Positions 17,801-26,750 of a stretch of DNA of 59,130 nucleotides are shown one piece after another. The translations under genes and the position numbers were made by a program. Within the stretch, counting starts at the first letter, position 1; the number at the start of each line of letters is the position of its first letter. Location: assembly GCF_000482725.1 (NCBI RefSeq), contig NZ_AXWP01000048.1, positions 1 through 59,130 of the forward strand, in the 5' to 3' direction. The DNA comes from Psychromonas arctica DSM 14288 (GTDB lineage Bacteria > Pseudomonadota > Gammaproteobacteria > Enterobacterales > Psychromonadaceae). The notes below the pieces were generated by a model, which was given only the letters and a program-made list of their open reading frames with translations, did not search any database and was not told the DNA's origin.

Positions 17801-17831
17801 TTGACCTTTCCCTAAGGGGATACCTTAATAT
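17801..17831 (+). promoter_or_regulatory. MerR/CueR-type promoter of the copper operon
   Basis: TTGACC (17801-17806) and TAATAT (17826-17831) are separated by 19 bp, the overlong spacer characteristic of MerR-family-activated promoters. The spacer contains the dyad TTCCCT-A-AGGGGA. It begins 24 bases downstream of the MITE duplication and about 65 bases before the first gene. No merR/cueR gene is in the window. Confidence 0.5.
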
Positions 17832-17895
17832 TAATAACTTATGCGGCTATCATTGCGCTTTTATCAATTCACTCATGAATATTAATGCTTAGTTA

Positions 17896-18231
17896 ATGAA
17901 AAAATTCATCACATTACTTTTAATGATCACTATACAAGTTACTTTTATGCAAAAAGTGATGGCTTCTGTGCCGGTTTTTGAAAGTGATACGCAAGCAGTG
18001 AAACATTGTAATATGCTGATGATGAACACAGTGGATTGTTCGAACATGTTGATAAATATGCAGGACTGTAATGATAATTGTGACTTAATGAGCGTTGTTT
18101 CTGTTACGCATTTCATTGAAAGTACTGTGATGTTATCGTTTGCTCATAGCCCGTTTAATTACCCTGTTTTAAACCTATCTCCTCTCCATGCTCACCCTAA
18201 AAGCCTCTATCGTCCTCCTTTATTAAGTTAA
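17896..18231 (+). CDS. Small secreted Met/Cys/His-containing protein of the copper operon
   Basis: 111 residues: signal peptide (MKKFITLLLMITIQVTF, cleavage near VMAS), then a region with paired Cys and many Met (HCNMLMMNTVDCSNML, DCNDNCDLM) and a C-terminal HAHPKSLYRPP segment. It lies directly upstream of the cusC-like gene on the same strand and downstream of the MerR-type promoter. Small Cys/Met-rich leader genes of this kind often precede copper-efflux operons; a periplasmic metal-binding role is inferred. No named family recognised. No good ribosome site is visible before the ATG. Confidence 0.6.
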   Translation: MKKFITLLLMITIQVTFMQKVMASVPVFESDTQAVKHCNMLMMNTVDCSNMLINMQDCNDNCDLMSVVSVTHFIESTVMLSFAHSPFNYPVLNLSPLHAHPKSLYRPPLLS

Positions 18232-18324
18232 TTTTTTGAGCCGTGATCTCTCTATTTTTTGAGATGACGTGACCCTTATTTTAAAACTTAATTAGTTATC
18301 CATTAACTGGATAAAGGAAAATAG

Positions 18325-19584
18325 ATGAGAATCCGTAACTTATTTGCGCTGTTATTCACAGTGATCACATTGCAAGTCTCCGCGCTGACACTACAAGATG
18401 CTCTGCAGATTGCATTAAAAGAAGATCCTGGACAAAAAATATATCAAGCGCAACAAGGTGCTTTAATTGCCAAGGGCAACAATAGTGCAACCCTTGCAGA
18501 CCCCATGATCAAACTAGGTGTCGCCAATTTACCTACCGATAGCTTTTCACTAGATAATGAGGCCATGACTCAATTAACGCTGGGCATTTCTCAGCAGTTC
18601 AGTCGTGGTGATTCATTAGCGATTACGAAACAAGGTTTTCAATTACAGTCGGAAACGGTTGTTTTTCAAGGAGCAGACCGACGTTTATTAGTGAAAAAAA
18701 CGGTACGAGACTTATGGTTTAACATCTTATTTATTGAAAAATCGAAGCAGCTTGTGAGTCAAAATAAAAAGCTATTTAACAGCCTTAATAAAGACTTAGC
18801 ATCACAATATTCATTAGGGCTTATTGAAAATGAAGACCTTATTAATGCAGATATTGAGCTTGGATTATTCGATGAAAAGTTAGCTAAATTATCACAGCAG
18901 TCTTTGACATACCGTAGTTTATTAAGCGAATGGATAGGGCCGTTAGCCTACGATAAATTGTCAGCCACTATTCCTGTTTGGACTGATACTTTAACTTATA
19001 TTAAAGGCAGTGAAACTCATCATATAGAGCATTATGAGTTATTAGCTAAGCACCCTAAAGTATTGGCTTTAAAACAAAATATTTTAGTAGCAGGCAGTGA
19101 TATTGATTTAGCACAGCAGAGTTATAAACCCAGCTTTAAAGTTGAATTAGGTTATGGACACCGGATGTCGGAATTTGATAATGGTAAGGCTCGGCCTGAT
19201 TTACTGAGTGGTTTTGTTTCTATGGATTTGCCAATCTTTACTGATCAACGCCAAGATCAGCAAATGATTGCAGCGCTACACAATAAAGGCCAAAAGCAAG
19301 CTGAACATCGCCTTTTAATTCGTCAACTCAATGCACAGCTTCAAGCTGAGATTGTTAATTATCAGCAACTGCTTTCACGTCAGTTACGTTATAAAAACAG
19401 TTTATTAAAGCAAGCCAAGTCACGTTCTCGAGCATACGTACAAAGTTACCAATCAAATACTCGTCCTTTTACTGAGGTTATTCAAGCTTATATGGATGAA
19501 TTGAATCTCTCTATCGAATATCAACAACTCTATTTTGATGGCCTGAAAAGTCTTTCTAAAATTCGTTATTTTCAGGCACTTTAA
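18325..19584 (+). CDS. cusC: CusC-like TolC-family outer-membrane efflux channel
   Basis: 419-residue outer-membrane factor. A signal peptide ends near SALTLQDAL; the protein has the two repeats of long coiled-coil helices expected in TolC proteins (ALKEDPGQKIYQAQQGALIAK in the first half, HPKVLALKQNILVAGSDIDLAQQSYKP in the second) and a strand segment FKVELGYGHRM. It provides the exit duct of the tripartite copper pump. AAGGA lies upstream of the ATG; the cusB gene starts 10 bases after its stop. Shorter than E. coli CusC (about 460), with no obvious lipobox. Confidence 0.85.
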   Translation: MRIRNLFALLFTVITLQVSALTLQDALQIALKEDPGQKIYQAQQGALIAKGNNSATLADPMIKLGVANLPTDSFSLDNEAMTQLTLGISQQFSRGDSLAITKQGFQLQSETVVFQGADRRLLVKKTVRDLWFNILFIEKSKQLVSQNKKLFNSLNKDLASQYSLGLIENEDLINADIELGLFDEKLAKLSQQSLTYRSLLSEWIGPLAYDKLSATIPVWTDTLTYIKGSETHHIEHYELLAKHPKVLALKQNILVAGSDIDLAQQSYKPSFKVELGYGHRMSEFDNGKARPDLLSGFVSMDLPIFTDQRQDQQMIAALHNKGQKQAEHRLLIRQLNAQLQAEIVNYQQLLSRQLRYKNSLLKQAKSRSRAYVQSYQSNTRPFTEVIQAYMDELNLSIEYQQLYFDGLKSLSKIRYFQAL

Positions 19585-19594
19585 GGAATACATT

Positions 19595-21097
19595 ATGCGT
19601 TATTTATTATTACTGGTTGTGGCATTAATTGCTGGCATCGGCATTGGATTTTTTACTCACCAAAGTGGATGGTTCAGTGCAAATATGACAGTTGAAGCAT
19701 TAACAAATGAACCTGAAATCAAGTATTGGGTTGCACCGATGGATGCGAACTATCGTCGAGATAAACCCGGTAAGTCACCAATGGGGATGGATTTGGTCCC
19801 TGTTTATGAAGAACAGCAAAAAGCGGAACCTAAAATCAAATACTGGGTTGCACCAATGGATGCAAATTACCGTCGTGATAAACCTGGGCAATCGCCAATG
19901 GGAATGGATTTAGTTCCTGTGTATGAAGAAGCGGATAGTAATAGCGAAGAAGGTACTGTGATGATCTCTTCTGCTGTTGAAAATAACCTTGGCGTACGCA
20001 CCGCTCGCGTAGTCAAAGGTGAGTTCCATTTAAATATTAAAAGTCTAGGCAGTGTGCAAGCTAATGAGGATGCCTTATGGCAAATCAATAGTCGTGTTTC
20101 AGGGTGGATAGAAGAACTCTATGTAAAATCTGTCGGTATTGAAGTAAAAAAAGGCCAAAAACTGTATGCGCTTTATTCTCCGGAATTGGTAAAAGCACAG
20201 GAGTCGCTATTGAATGCTGTGCAGCTTAATCGTAGTGCATTAGTGGCCTCTTCAAAAACACGCTTAGCGGTGCTAGGTGTGAGTTCTGAGCAAATCAATC
20301 AGTTGATCAAGTACAGAAAAGTCAAGCAACGGATTGATGTCTACGCGCCTAAAAAAGGCACCGTTACTGACTTAAAAGTGAATGAAGGTGCGTTTATCTC
20401 ACCTTCTACCACAGTGATCACGGCGGTTAATTTAGATACTGTTTGGGTCGATGTAGAAGTCTTTGCCGCGCAAGTCTCTTTAATTAAATTAGGGGATACG
20501 GCAACCATGACCTTAGATTATTTTCCGGGTAAACAATGGTTAGGGAAAGTGAATTTTATCTACCCTGAAATGAGTCAAAGTAATCGCACGCTTCGTGTTC
20601 GATTAGAGTTTGATAACCCTAACGAAGAGCTTAAGCCTAATATGTTTTCCTCGGTGGTTATCAGCCCTAAGATGGATGGAGAGCGCCTACAAATTCCACG
20701 TGAAGCGGTTATCTATGCAGGTAATATGAATCGTGTTGTATTAGCGATGGGAGACGGTAAATTCAGATCGGTATTAGTAAAAGTGGGGCTTGAAAACCAA
20801 CAAACTATTGAAGTTATATCTGGCCTAGAAGCTGGGCAGAAAGTTGTTACTTCCGCACAATTTTTATTGGATAGTGAATCTAGCATTAGTGCTGATTTTG
20901 AGCGTATGTTAGAGCAACAAAAAAGCACTGAGCATGATCAGAGCCAAAATCAAAATAAAGATGCGATGAGCAACCACTCGCAGCCTAACAGTGAAAATAA
21001 AGTGGGACTAAATAATACAGATAATTTGGATTCATTAGATGTCGGTGCGTTACTCACTACTCCTTTACCTTCTAACGAAAGGGTGATGACATTATGA
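19595..21097 (+). CDS. cusB: CusB-like periplasmic adaptor with duplicated heavy-metal-binding domain
   Basis: 500-residue membrane-fusion protein linking CusA and CusC. An N-terminal membrane anchor (3-21) is followed by two nearly identical heavy-metal-binding domains (about 42-72 and 81-111), each with YWVAPMDANYRRDKPG and SPMGMDLVPVY; their spacing is 39 residues (117 bp). Then come the barrel-sandwich lipoyl-like and beta-barrel domains (ISGWIEELYV-type motif at about 165-180, VYAPKKGTVTDL, VTAVNLDTVWVDVEV). A polar Gln/Asn/Ser-rich stretch of about 35 residues precedes the C-terminus. The gene overlaps cusA by 4 bases. Confidence 0.9.
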   Translation: MRYLLLLVVALIAGIGIGFFTHQSGWFSANMTVEALTNEPEIKYWVAPMDANYRRDKPGKSPMGMDLVPVYEEQQKAEPKIKYWVAPMDANYRRDKPGQSPMGMDLVPVYEEADSNSEEGTVMISSAVENNLGVRTARVVKGEFHLNIKSLGSVQANEDALWQINSRVSGWIEELYVKSVGIEVKKGQKLYALYSPELVKAQESLLNAVQLNRSALVASSKTRLAVLGVSSEQINQLIKYRKVKQRIDVYAPKKGTVTDLKVNEGAFISPSTTVITAVNLDTVWVDVEVFAAQVSLIKLGDTATMTLDYFPGKQWLGKVNFIYPEMSQSNRTLRVRLEFDNPNEELKPNMFSSVVISPKMDGERLQIPREAVIYAGNMNRVVLAMGDGKFRSVLVKVGLENQQTIEVISGLEAGQKVVTSAQFLLDSESSISADFERMLEQQKSTEHDQSQNQNKDAMSNHSQPNSENKVGLNNTDNLDSLDVGALLTTPLPSNERVMTL

Positions 21098-24000
21098 TTG
21101 CTCACGTTATTAATTGGTCGATAAAAAACCGCATTATGGTGCTGTTGATGACTGCGGTGATTGTCGCTTACGGGGTGTTTTCATTACAAAAAACACCGAT
21201 TGATGCCTTGCCTGATTTATCCGATGTACAAGTGATCATTAAAACGACTTACCCAGGTCAAGTACCACAAGTAGTTGAAGATCAAGTGACTTACCCATTA
21301 ACCACTGCCATGTTAAGTGTGCCTGGTGCCGTGACTGTGCGAGGGTATTCATTCTTTGGTGACTCTTATGTTTATATTATTTTTGATGATGACACTGACA
21401 TTTATTGGGCACGTTCGCGCGTGCTTGAATATTTGTCACAAGTTGCACCAAATTTGCCATCGCAAGCCCGCTCAGCGTTAGGGCCAGATGCAACGGGAGT
21501 TGGTTGGATATTTAGTTATGCGCTAGTTGATAAAACCGGGCAACACGATTTAAGTGAATTACGTAGTTTACAAGATTGGTTCTTAAAATTTGAACTGCAA
21601 ACCGTCGCGGGTGTGTCTGAAGTGGCAACGGTCGGCGGTATGGTGAAACAGTATCAAGTCCGTGTTGACCCTAATAAACTACGTGCTTACAACTTATCGC
21701 TAACGACTATTAGTAATGCTATTAAAAGTGCCAATCAAGAATCTGGTGCAAGTGTAATAGAGATGGCTGAAGCCGAATACATGGTACGTACTTCGGGTTA
21801 TATTTCTTCTATTGATGACCTTAAAAATATCCCTTTACGTGTTAATGACCAAGGCACTCCTTTGTTATTAGGCGATGTTGCTGAAATTCGTTTAGGACCG
21901 CAAATGCGCCGTGGTATTACTGAGCTAAATGGTGAAGGTGAAGTGGTCAGTGGTGTGGTGGTGATGCGCTTTGGAGAAAATGCCCAAGGGGTAATTGAAG
22001 CAGTTAAAGATAAATTGAATGAGTTACAAAATGGTTTACCAGAAGGGGTTGAGATCGTCCCAACTTATGACCGTTCTGAACTGATTAATTCAGCAGTAGA
22101 AAACCTTTACGATAAGTTGCTAGAAGAGTTTATTGTGGTGGTGTTAGTTTGTGCTGCTTTCTTATTTCACTTTCGTTCATCGCTGGTGGTTTTACTGAGT
22201 TTACCTGTGGGTATTTTTGTCGCGTTTATTATTATGTCGTGGCAAGGTATTAACGCCAATATTATGTCTTTAGGCGGTATTGCGATTGCGATCGGGGCGA
22301 TGGTTGATGGTGCGATAGTGATGATTGAAAATGTACATAAGCACATGGAAAAAACACCACTAACTGATGACAACCGTTGGCAAGTGATTGCAAAAGCAGC
22401 CACGGAAGTTGGACCAGCTTTATTCTTTTCATTATTAATCATTACTTTTAGCTTCTTACCTGTTTTTGCGTTAGAAGGACAATCAGGCAAGATGTTTTCA
22501 CCGTTAGCTTTTACTAAAACCTATGCGATGGCGGCATCGGCTGGTTTAGCGATTACTTTGATTCCCGTCTTAATGGGGTACTTCATTCGCGGTAAAGTCT
22601 TACCTGAACAGAAAAACCCTTTAAATCGTTTCGTGGTGGCTATTTATAAACCCTTTTTAACCTTTAGCTTACGCTTTCCAAAATTATTGATAATTTTTGC
22701 TTTATGTTTATTAGTCGTGGGTTTCTACCCCGTGAATAAAATTGGTAGTGAATTTATACCGCCGTTAGATGAAGGCGATTTAATGTATATGCCAACCACT
22801 TACCCAGGTGTATCGGTGGGCAAAGCGCGTCAAATACTACAACAAACCAATAAGTTAATTAAAACCGTACCAGAAGTTAAAACGGTATGGGGAAAAATTG
22901 GTCGAGCAGAAACAGCGACCGATCCTGCGCCGTTAACCATGATAGAAACGACGATTCAATTTAAGCCTAAAAGCGAATGGCGAGCGGGCATGACTAAAGA
23001 TAAGTTAAAACAGGAGCTTGATAGTTTAATTCAGTTTCCAGGGTTAACGAATGCTTGGGTGATGCCGATTAAAACACGTATCGATATGTTAGCTACGGGC
23101 ATTAAAACGCCGATTGGTATTAAAATAGCGGGCGGTGATTTAGCAGAAATTGAAAAGATAGGTAAACAAGTTGAACAGATCTTAAAAACGGTACCCGGAA
23201 CAGCTTCTGTGTATGCCGAACGTGTTACCGGTGGGCGCTATGTGAAAGTGGATATTGACCGTGAAAAAGCCGGACGTTATGGACTTAATATTGCTGAAAT
23301 TCAGCAGTTAGTCGCCGTTGCGATTGGTGGTCAAAACATCACTGAAACGATTGAAGGATTAGAGCGTTACCCTGTTAATTTACGTTACCCAAATGATTAT
23401 CGTGATTCTGTTTCTGCGCTCAAATCATTACCTATTATTACTCCTTCAAAAATGACCATTAGCTTAAATGATGTGGCGAATGTTTATATTGAGTCGGGTG
23501 CGCCGATGATAAAAACAGAAAATGCACGTTTAAATGGTTGGATCTTTGTAGATATTGAAGATCGCGATTTAGGATCTTATGTTAATGAAGCCCGAGATAT
23601 TGTGAATGAACAGATTAATTTACCTGCAGGTTATTCATTACTTTGGTCTGGTCAATATGAATATATGGAAAAAGCCAATGCACGGTTAGCGAAGGTGATC
23701 CCTATTACTATCTTAATCATTATTATTTTACTTTATTTGGCCTTTAGACGCGTAGGTGAAGTATTGCTAATCCTCTCCACCTTACCTTTTGCACTAATGG
23801 GCGGTATTTGGTTAATGTTCATACTTGGGTTTAACTTCTCGATTGCGGTTGGTGTTGGTTTTATTGCATTAGCGGGCGTTTCCATTGAGATAGGTGTGAT
23901 CATGTTGTTGTATTTAAATCAATCGCTGGCGGCTAAGAAGCTGCAACGTCTTGAGCAGTTTTCTATTGTGGATTTAAAAGACGCAGTGATGGAAGGGGCT

Positions 24001-24231
24001 GGACTACGTGTACGGCCAGTGATGATGACGGTAGCAACGGTGGTTATCGGTTTAGTGCCTATTATGTACGGTGATGGCACTGGCTCTGAAGTGATGCAAC
24101 GTATTGCAACACCGATGATTGGCGGAATGGTCAGTGCAATTATTTTAACGCTATTGATTTTACCTGCGGTTTATTTCCAATGGAAAAAAATAAGTATGCG
24201 TAAACAATTACACTTGCCATCACAACAATAA
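21094..24231 (+). CDS. cusA: CusA-like Cu(I)/Ag(I) RND efflux pump
   Basis: 1045-residue inner-membrane proton-driven transporter of the heavy-metal-efflux RND class, 12 TM helices with two large periplasmic loops. Family marks: TPIDALPDLSDVQVII near the N-terminus and the helix-4 proton-relay region GAMVDGAIVMIENVHKH. The Met residues of the copper path are in DLMYMPTTYPG, APLTMIETTIQ/AGMTKDK and RIDMLATGIKTPIGIK, equivalent to CusA M573, M623 and M672. This supports monovalent Cu/Ag over Zn/Co/Cd. Its ATG overlaps the cusB stop (ATGA). Confidence 0.93.
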   Translation: MIAHVINWSIKNRIMVLLMTAVIVAYGVFSLQKTPIDALPDLSDVQVIIKTTYPGQVPQVVEDQVTYPLTTAMLSVPGAVTVRGYSFFGDSYVYIIFDDDTDIYWARSRVLEYLSQVAPNLPSQARSALGPDATGVGWIFSYALVDKTGQHDLSELRSLQDWFLKFELQTVAGVSEVATVGGMVKQYQVRVDPNKLRAYNLSLTTISNAIKSANQESGASVIEMAEAEYMVRTSGYISSIDDLKNIPLRVNDQGTPLLLGDVAEIRLGPQMRRGITELNGEGEVVSGVVVMRFGENAQGVIEAVKDKLNELQNGLPEGVEIVPTYDRSELINSAVENLYDKLLEEFIVVVLVCAAFLFHFRSSLVVLLSLPVGIFVAFIIMSWQGINANIMSLGGIAIAIGAMVDGAIVMIENVHKHMEKTPLTDDNRWQVIAKAATEVGPALFFSLLIITFSFLPVFALEGQSGKMFSPLAFTKTYAMAASAGLAITLIPVLMGYFIRGKVLPEQKNPLNRFVVAIYKPFLTFSLRFPKLLIIFALCLLVVGFYPVNKIGSEFIPPLDEGDLMYMPTTYPGVSVGKARQILQQTNKLIKTVPEVKTVWGKIGRAETATDPAPLTMIETTIQFKPKSEWRAGMTKDKLKQELDSLIQFPGLTNAWVMPIKTRIDMLATGIKTPIGIKIAGGDLAEIEKIGKQVEQILKTVPGTASVYAERVTGGRYVKVDIDREKAGRYGLNIAEIQQLVAVAIGGQNITETIEGLERYPVNLRYPNDYRDSVSALKSLPIITPSKMTISLNDVANVYIESGAPMIKTENARLNGWIFVDIEDRDLGSYVNEARDIVNEQINLPAGYSLLWSGQYEYMEKANARLAKVIPITILIIIILLYLAFRRVGEVLLILSTLPFALMGGIWLMFILGFNFSIAVGVGFIALAGVSIEIGVIMLLYLNQSLAAKKLQRLEQFSIVDLKDAVMEGAGLRVRPVMMTVATVVIGLVPIMYGDGTGSEVMQRIATPMIGGMVSAIILTLLILPAVYFQWKKISMRKQLHLPSQQ

Positions 24232-24379
24232 ACTATCATGACATCAAAAAAGTCATGAAATAAAAAATGACTCTATTGTGAGCCTTTTGTTTACCTGTTT
24301 ATTTTATTGCTTTAATTAACAATAAAATAAACTAAAACAGTAGGCTTACATGACTCTATCTTCTTTATAAATAACAACG

Positions 24380-24940
24380 ATGGCTATAAAAATGACAATT
24401 AAAAAAACCAAATTAACATTCATATTGGCTGGTACATTATTATTCTCATTACCAATGAGCCAAGCCTTTGCACATGCAGAGCATTGTGAAATCAAAGATA
24501 CTGAGCTTGGTGACACAATGAAGTACATGAAGAGTGAACTGAGAGCTTATGTAAAAGGGTTTAAAGCTGATGACGCTAAAAAAATGCAAAAGCACTTGAA
24601 TGAGCTATTAATGTTAAGCGACAGGGCGAGCCAATATACACCTGTTATGATCACTAAAATGCAGCATGTTGATTCAGACAAAGGTGAAATGAAAGAGATG
24701 GAGCATGGCAAGATGGACATGTCTGCTATGTCGAATATGCAAGGCATGAGCATTGAGCAAGATAATCAAAAGCAACATAATCAAAAGAAAAAGTACGCAA
24801 TAGAAATAAAGCAGTTAAATAGCTTATTTAAAGCACTAAATGCAACAAAAGACGAAACTGAAATCAAAGCAATTTTAAATAAAATCCAAGCACAAACTAA
24901 AAAAGGTCATAAGCAGTTTCGTCAAAATTGTAAAAAATAG
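24380..24940 (+). CDS. Cytochrome b562-like periplasmic protein with Met/His-rich insert
   Basis: 186 residues: signal peptide (cleavage near AFAHA), then helices resembling cytochrome b562. The candidate heme ligands are conserved in place: Met47 in LGDTMKYMKSEL (Met7 of b562) and His177 in KKGHKQFR (His102 of b562). Between the helices is an insert of about 35 residues rich in Met and His (MEHGKMDMSAMSNMQGM), a typical soft-metal motif, and Cys36/Cys184 could form a disulfide. Located 148 bases after cusA on the same strand, so a copper-binding or copper-linked electron-transfer role is likely. CpxP-type alternatives lack the LTxxQ motif. Confidence 0.65.
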   Translation: MAIKMTIKKTKLTFILAGTLLFSLPMSQAFAHAEHCEIKDTELGDTMKYMKSELRAYVKGFKADDAKKMQKHLNELLMLSDRASQYTPVMITKMQHVDSDKGEMKEMEHGKMDMSAMSNMQGMSIEQDNQKQHNQKKKYAIEIKQLNSLFKALNATKDETEIKAILNKIQAQTKKGHKQFRQNCKK

Positions 24941-25152
24941 TCAGCTGCATAAGCGACCATCAAGTGACTTTATATCCATGGCATTAGCGCTTACATTTAT
25001 CTTGATAGTAAGCGTATGATTTGGATTTTGATTAGAAAGAGAGCCTGTTTACGTCAATTAAAGGGGGGAAAGGATTACTTTTTTAGCAAATGAATCATGC
25101 AAAGATGCCGGCGGGAGCGGCTAAAATAGATCCATATTGATTAAAATGGCTA

Positions 25153-26061
25153 TTAAATGACTTTTACCACTGAATGTGTTTCTTTTGATTGTTTGGCTTC
25201 GTAAACGCATTTATCTGCAATCTTCACAATTTCTTGCGGGCTAAGCATACTCTCATTTTGGTCTCTGATCGTGACACCGCCGATTGCTGATTTTATTGGT
25301 AATTGAATATTGAAATCTAAAAAAGGCGTTGAAAAAGAATCAATGATTCTGACAATAAACTTAGCTAGATTTTTTTCATTAGTATTAGGTAGCAGCATAC
25401 AAAACTCGTCTCCCCCTAATCTGGCTAAGGTATCTGTTTCTCTTTTTACTTGGTTAAGTCGCAAGACAAAATGCTTAAGAAATAAATCCCCAACTTGATG
25501 CCCATAGGTATCATTAACCACTTTAAAACCATTAAGATCAAAGTATAACAAGGAAAACGATTCTTTATTACGCTTCGACTTTTTGAGCGTTTCATTCATG
25601 CGGTCATCAAATAAATAGCGATTGGCTGCCCCAGTTAATGCATCATAATGAGCAAGGCGTTGTAATCGTTTAGTTAATTTGTAGTCTTTTAATAAAGATC
25701 GAATAGCGTGCCGTAACGAGTAAATAGATAAACTCTCTTTGACAATCGTATCAATGATCGTGAATGCATCTTTGCGATCATTATTATCAGCATAGCTATC
25801 TGTTACCAACAATAATGGAAACTCATGTCCCATCGAAGCGTAATTACTGTTAATTTTTTTGACGTTTTGTAAATAAAGTGTCTCTTGTATAATGAGTAGT
25901 TGGTCGCAACTGGGTAATATGCAGATCTCGGATAGCTTGTCTATGTTCACTCGCGTTATTGCGTTGACCATCATATCTGAGACTTTAATTGTCGATGCTA
26001 TCCAATTAAAAAAATATTCATCTTCACAGATAATCATTAAATGTAAGCGTTGCTCTATCAT
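25153..26061 (-). CDS. Diguanylate cyclase with degenerate receiver-like N-terminus
   Basis: 302 residues from ATG 26061, which has a purine-rich AAAGAG sequence about 6 bases upstream; the longer frame to 26094 adds 11 unlikely residues. Residues 1-125 have the strand/helix rhythm of a response-regulator receiver (LHLMIICEDEYFF, QLLIIQETLYL, FPLLLVTDSYAD), but the phospho-acceptor position reads IIQE and lacks Asp. The GGDEF domain (about 135-300) is intact: DALTGAANR, FDLNGFKVVNDTYGH and RLGGDEF. It follows the rimK gene group on the same strand, 230 bases downstream, and makes c-di-GMP near a RimK system known in Pseudomonas to respond to c-di-GMP. Confidence 0.82.
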   Translation of the reverse strand: MIEQRLHLMIICEDEYFFNWIASTIKVSDMMVNAITRVNIDKLSEICILPSCDQLLIIQETLYLQNVKKINSNYASMGHEFPLLLVTDSYADNNDRKDAFTIIDTIVKESLSIYSLRHAIRSLLKDYKLTKRLQRLAHYDALTGAANRYLFDDRMNETLKKSKRNKESFSLLYFDLNGFKVVNDTYGHQVGDLFLKHFVLRLNQVKRETDTLARLGGDEFCMLLPNTNEKNLAKFIVRIIDSFSTPFLDFNIQLPIKSAIGGVTIRDQNESMLSPQEIVKIADKCVYEAKQSKETHSVVKVI

Positions 26062-26294
26062 AAATATCTCTTTAACTATGTTTAAAATAACCAATCAAGC
26101 TAGCTGCAGGATGAGCTGAAAGTTTAACTGTCGGTTTAGATGGAGGAGATGTTTCTATTGTCCCGACCTTAAATAGATTATCCGTAATCAAGATTGTTTA
26201 ACAGGACCAGTTTTGCATTTTCAGTAAGCGCTAGTGAGAGAAGGAGGCTTTGCATCAAATATTGACACAAAACCCACTTAATTTAATATTGAAA

Positions 26295-26735
26295 TCAGCT
26301 TTTTGGTGTAGCTAAAAACACCTTAGAAGGGTCAACTAATAAGCGTTTACCAATTGCTTCACGCCCAAAAAGCATTAGATAGTTCATATCAGTACGATCT
26401 GTTAAGGTAATTTCTATTGGCCAAGTTTCTTTGCCTAATGTCATTGGCGTCTCGATAACATAACGTTGTTCTGCAGTGCCATTTGATGATTTTATTTTAC
26501 GAATATCACTGATCACTGCTTTACATGAAATTAATTTCTCTACGTTATGAATATCTGGGTGAATATCAAATTTTACCCAAGGTTTACCGTTTTGCATATA
26601 TTTAACAATATTATCTACATGCAGTGACGATGTTTTCGCGCCAGTATCGACCCGTACCTGCATATCATCAATGCCTAATTCAGGTAATGCAATTGACTCT
26701 AAACGACCAATAATTGTTTTTTCTTTTGATACCAT
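26295..26735 (-). CDS. rimB: RimB-like retropepsin-type protease (DUF785)
   Basis: 146-residue protein of the RimK-associated protease family, often labelled ATP-dependent zinc protease. The core motif VDTGAKTSSLHV resembles the retropepsin Asp-Thr-Gly active site; the conserved DRTDMNYLMLFGREAIG segment is near the C-terminus. In Pseudomonas RimB antagonises RimK by trimming poly-glutamate from ribosomal protein S6. It starts 15 bases after the aspartoacylase-like gene, making it the third gene of the operon rimK, desuccinylase-like, rimB-like. Confidence 0.78.
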   Translation of the reverse strand: MVSKEKTIIGRLESIALPELGIDDMQVRVDTGAKTSSLHVDNIVKYMQNGKPWVKFDIHPDIHNVEKLISCKAVISDIRKIKSSNGTAEQRYVIETPMTLGKETWPIEITLTDRTDMNYLMLFGREAIGKRLLVDPSKVFLATPKS

Positions 26736-26750
26736 GTTATCGACCTCTTA

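Larger units (their letters stand above)
17487..17895. other. Intergenic region holding a MITE and the copper-operon promoter
   Basis: 409 bases almost fully explained by the 172-bp MITE (17597-17768) with its 8-bp duplications and by the MerR-type promoter at 17801-17831. Confidence 0.7.
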
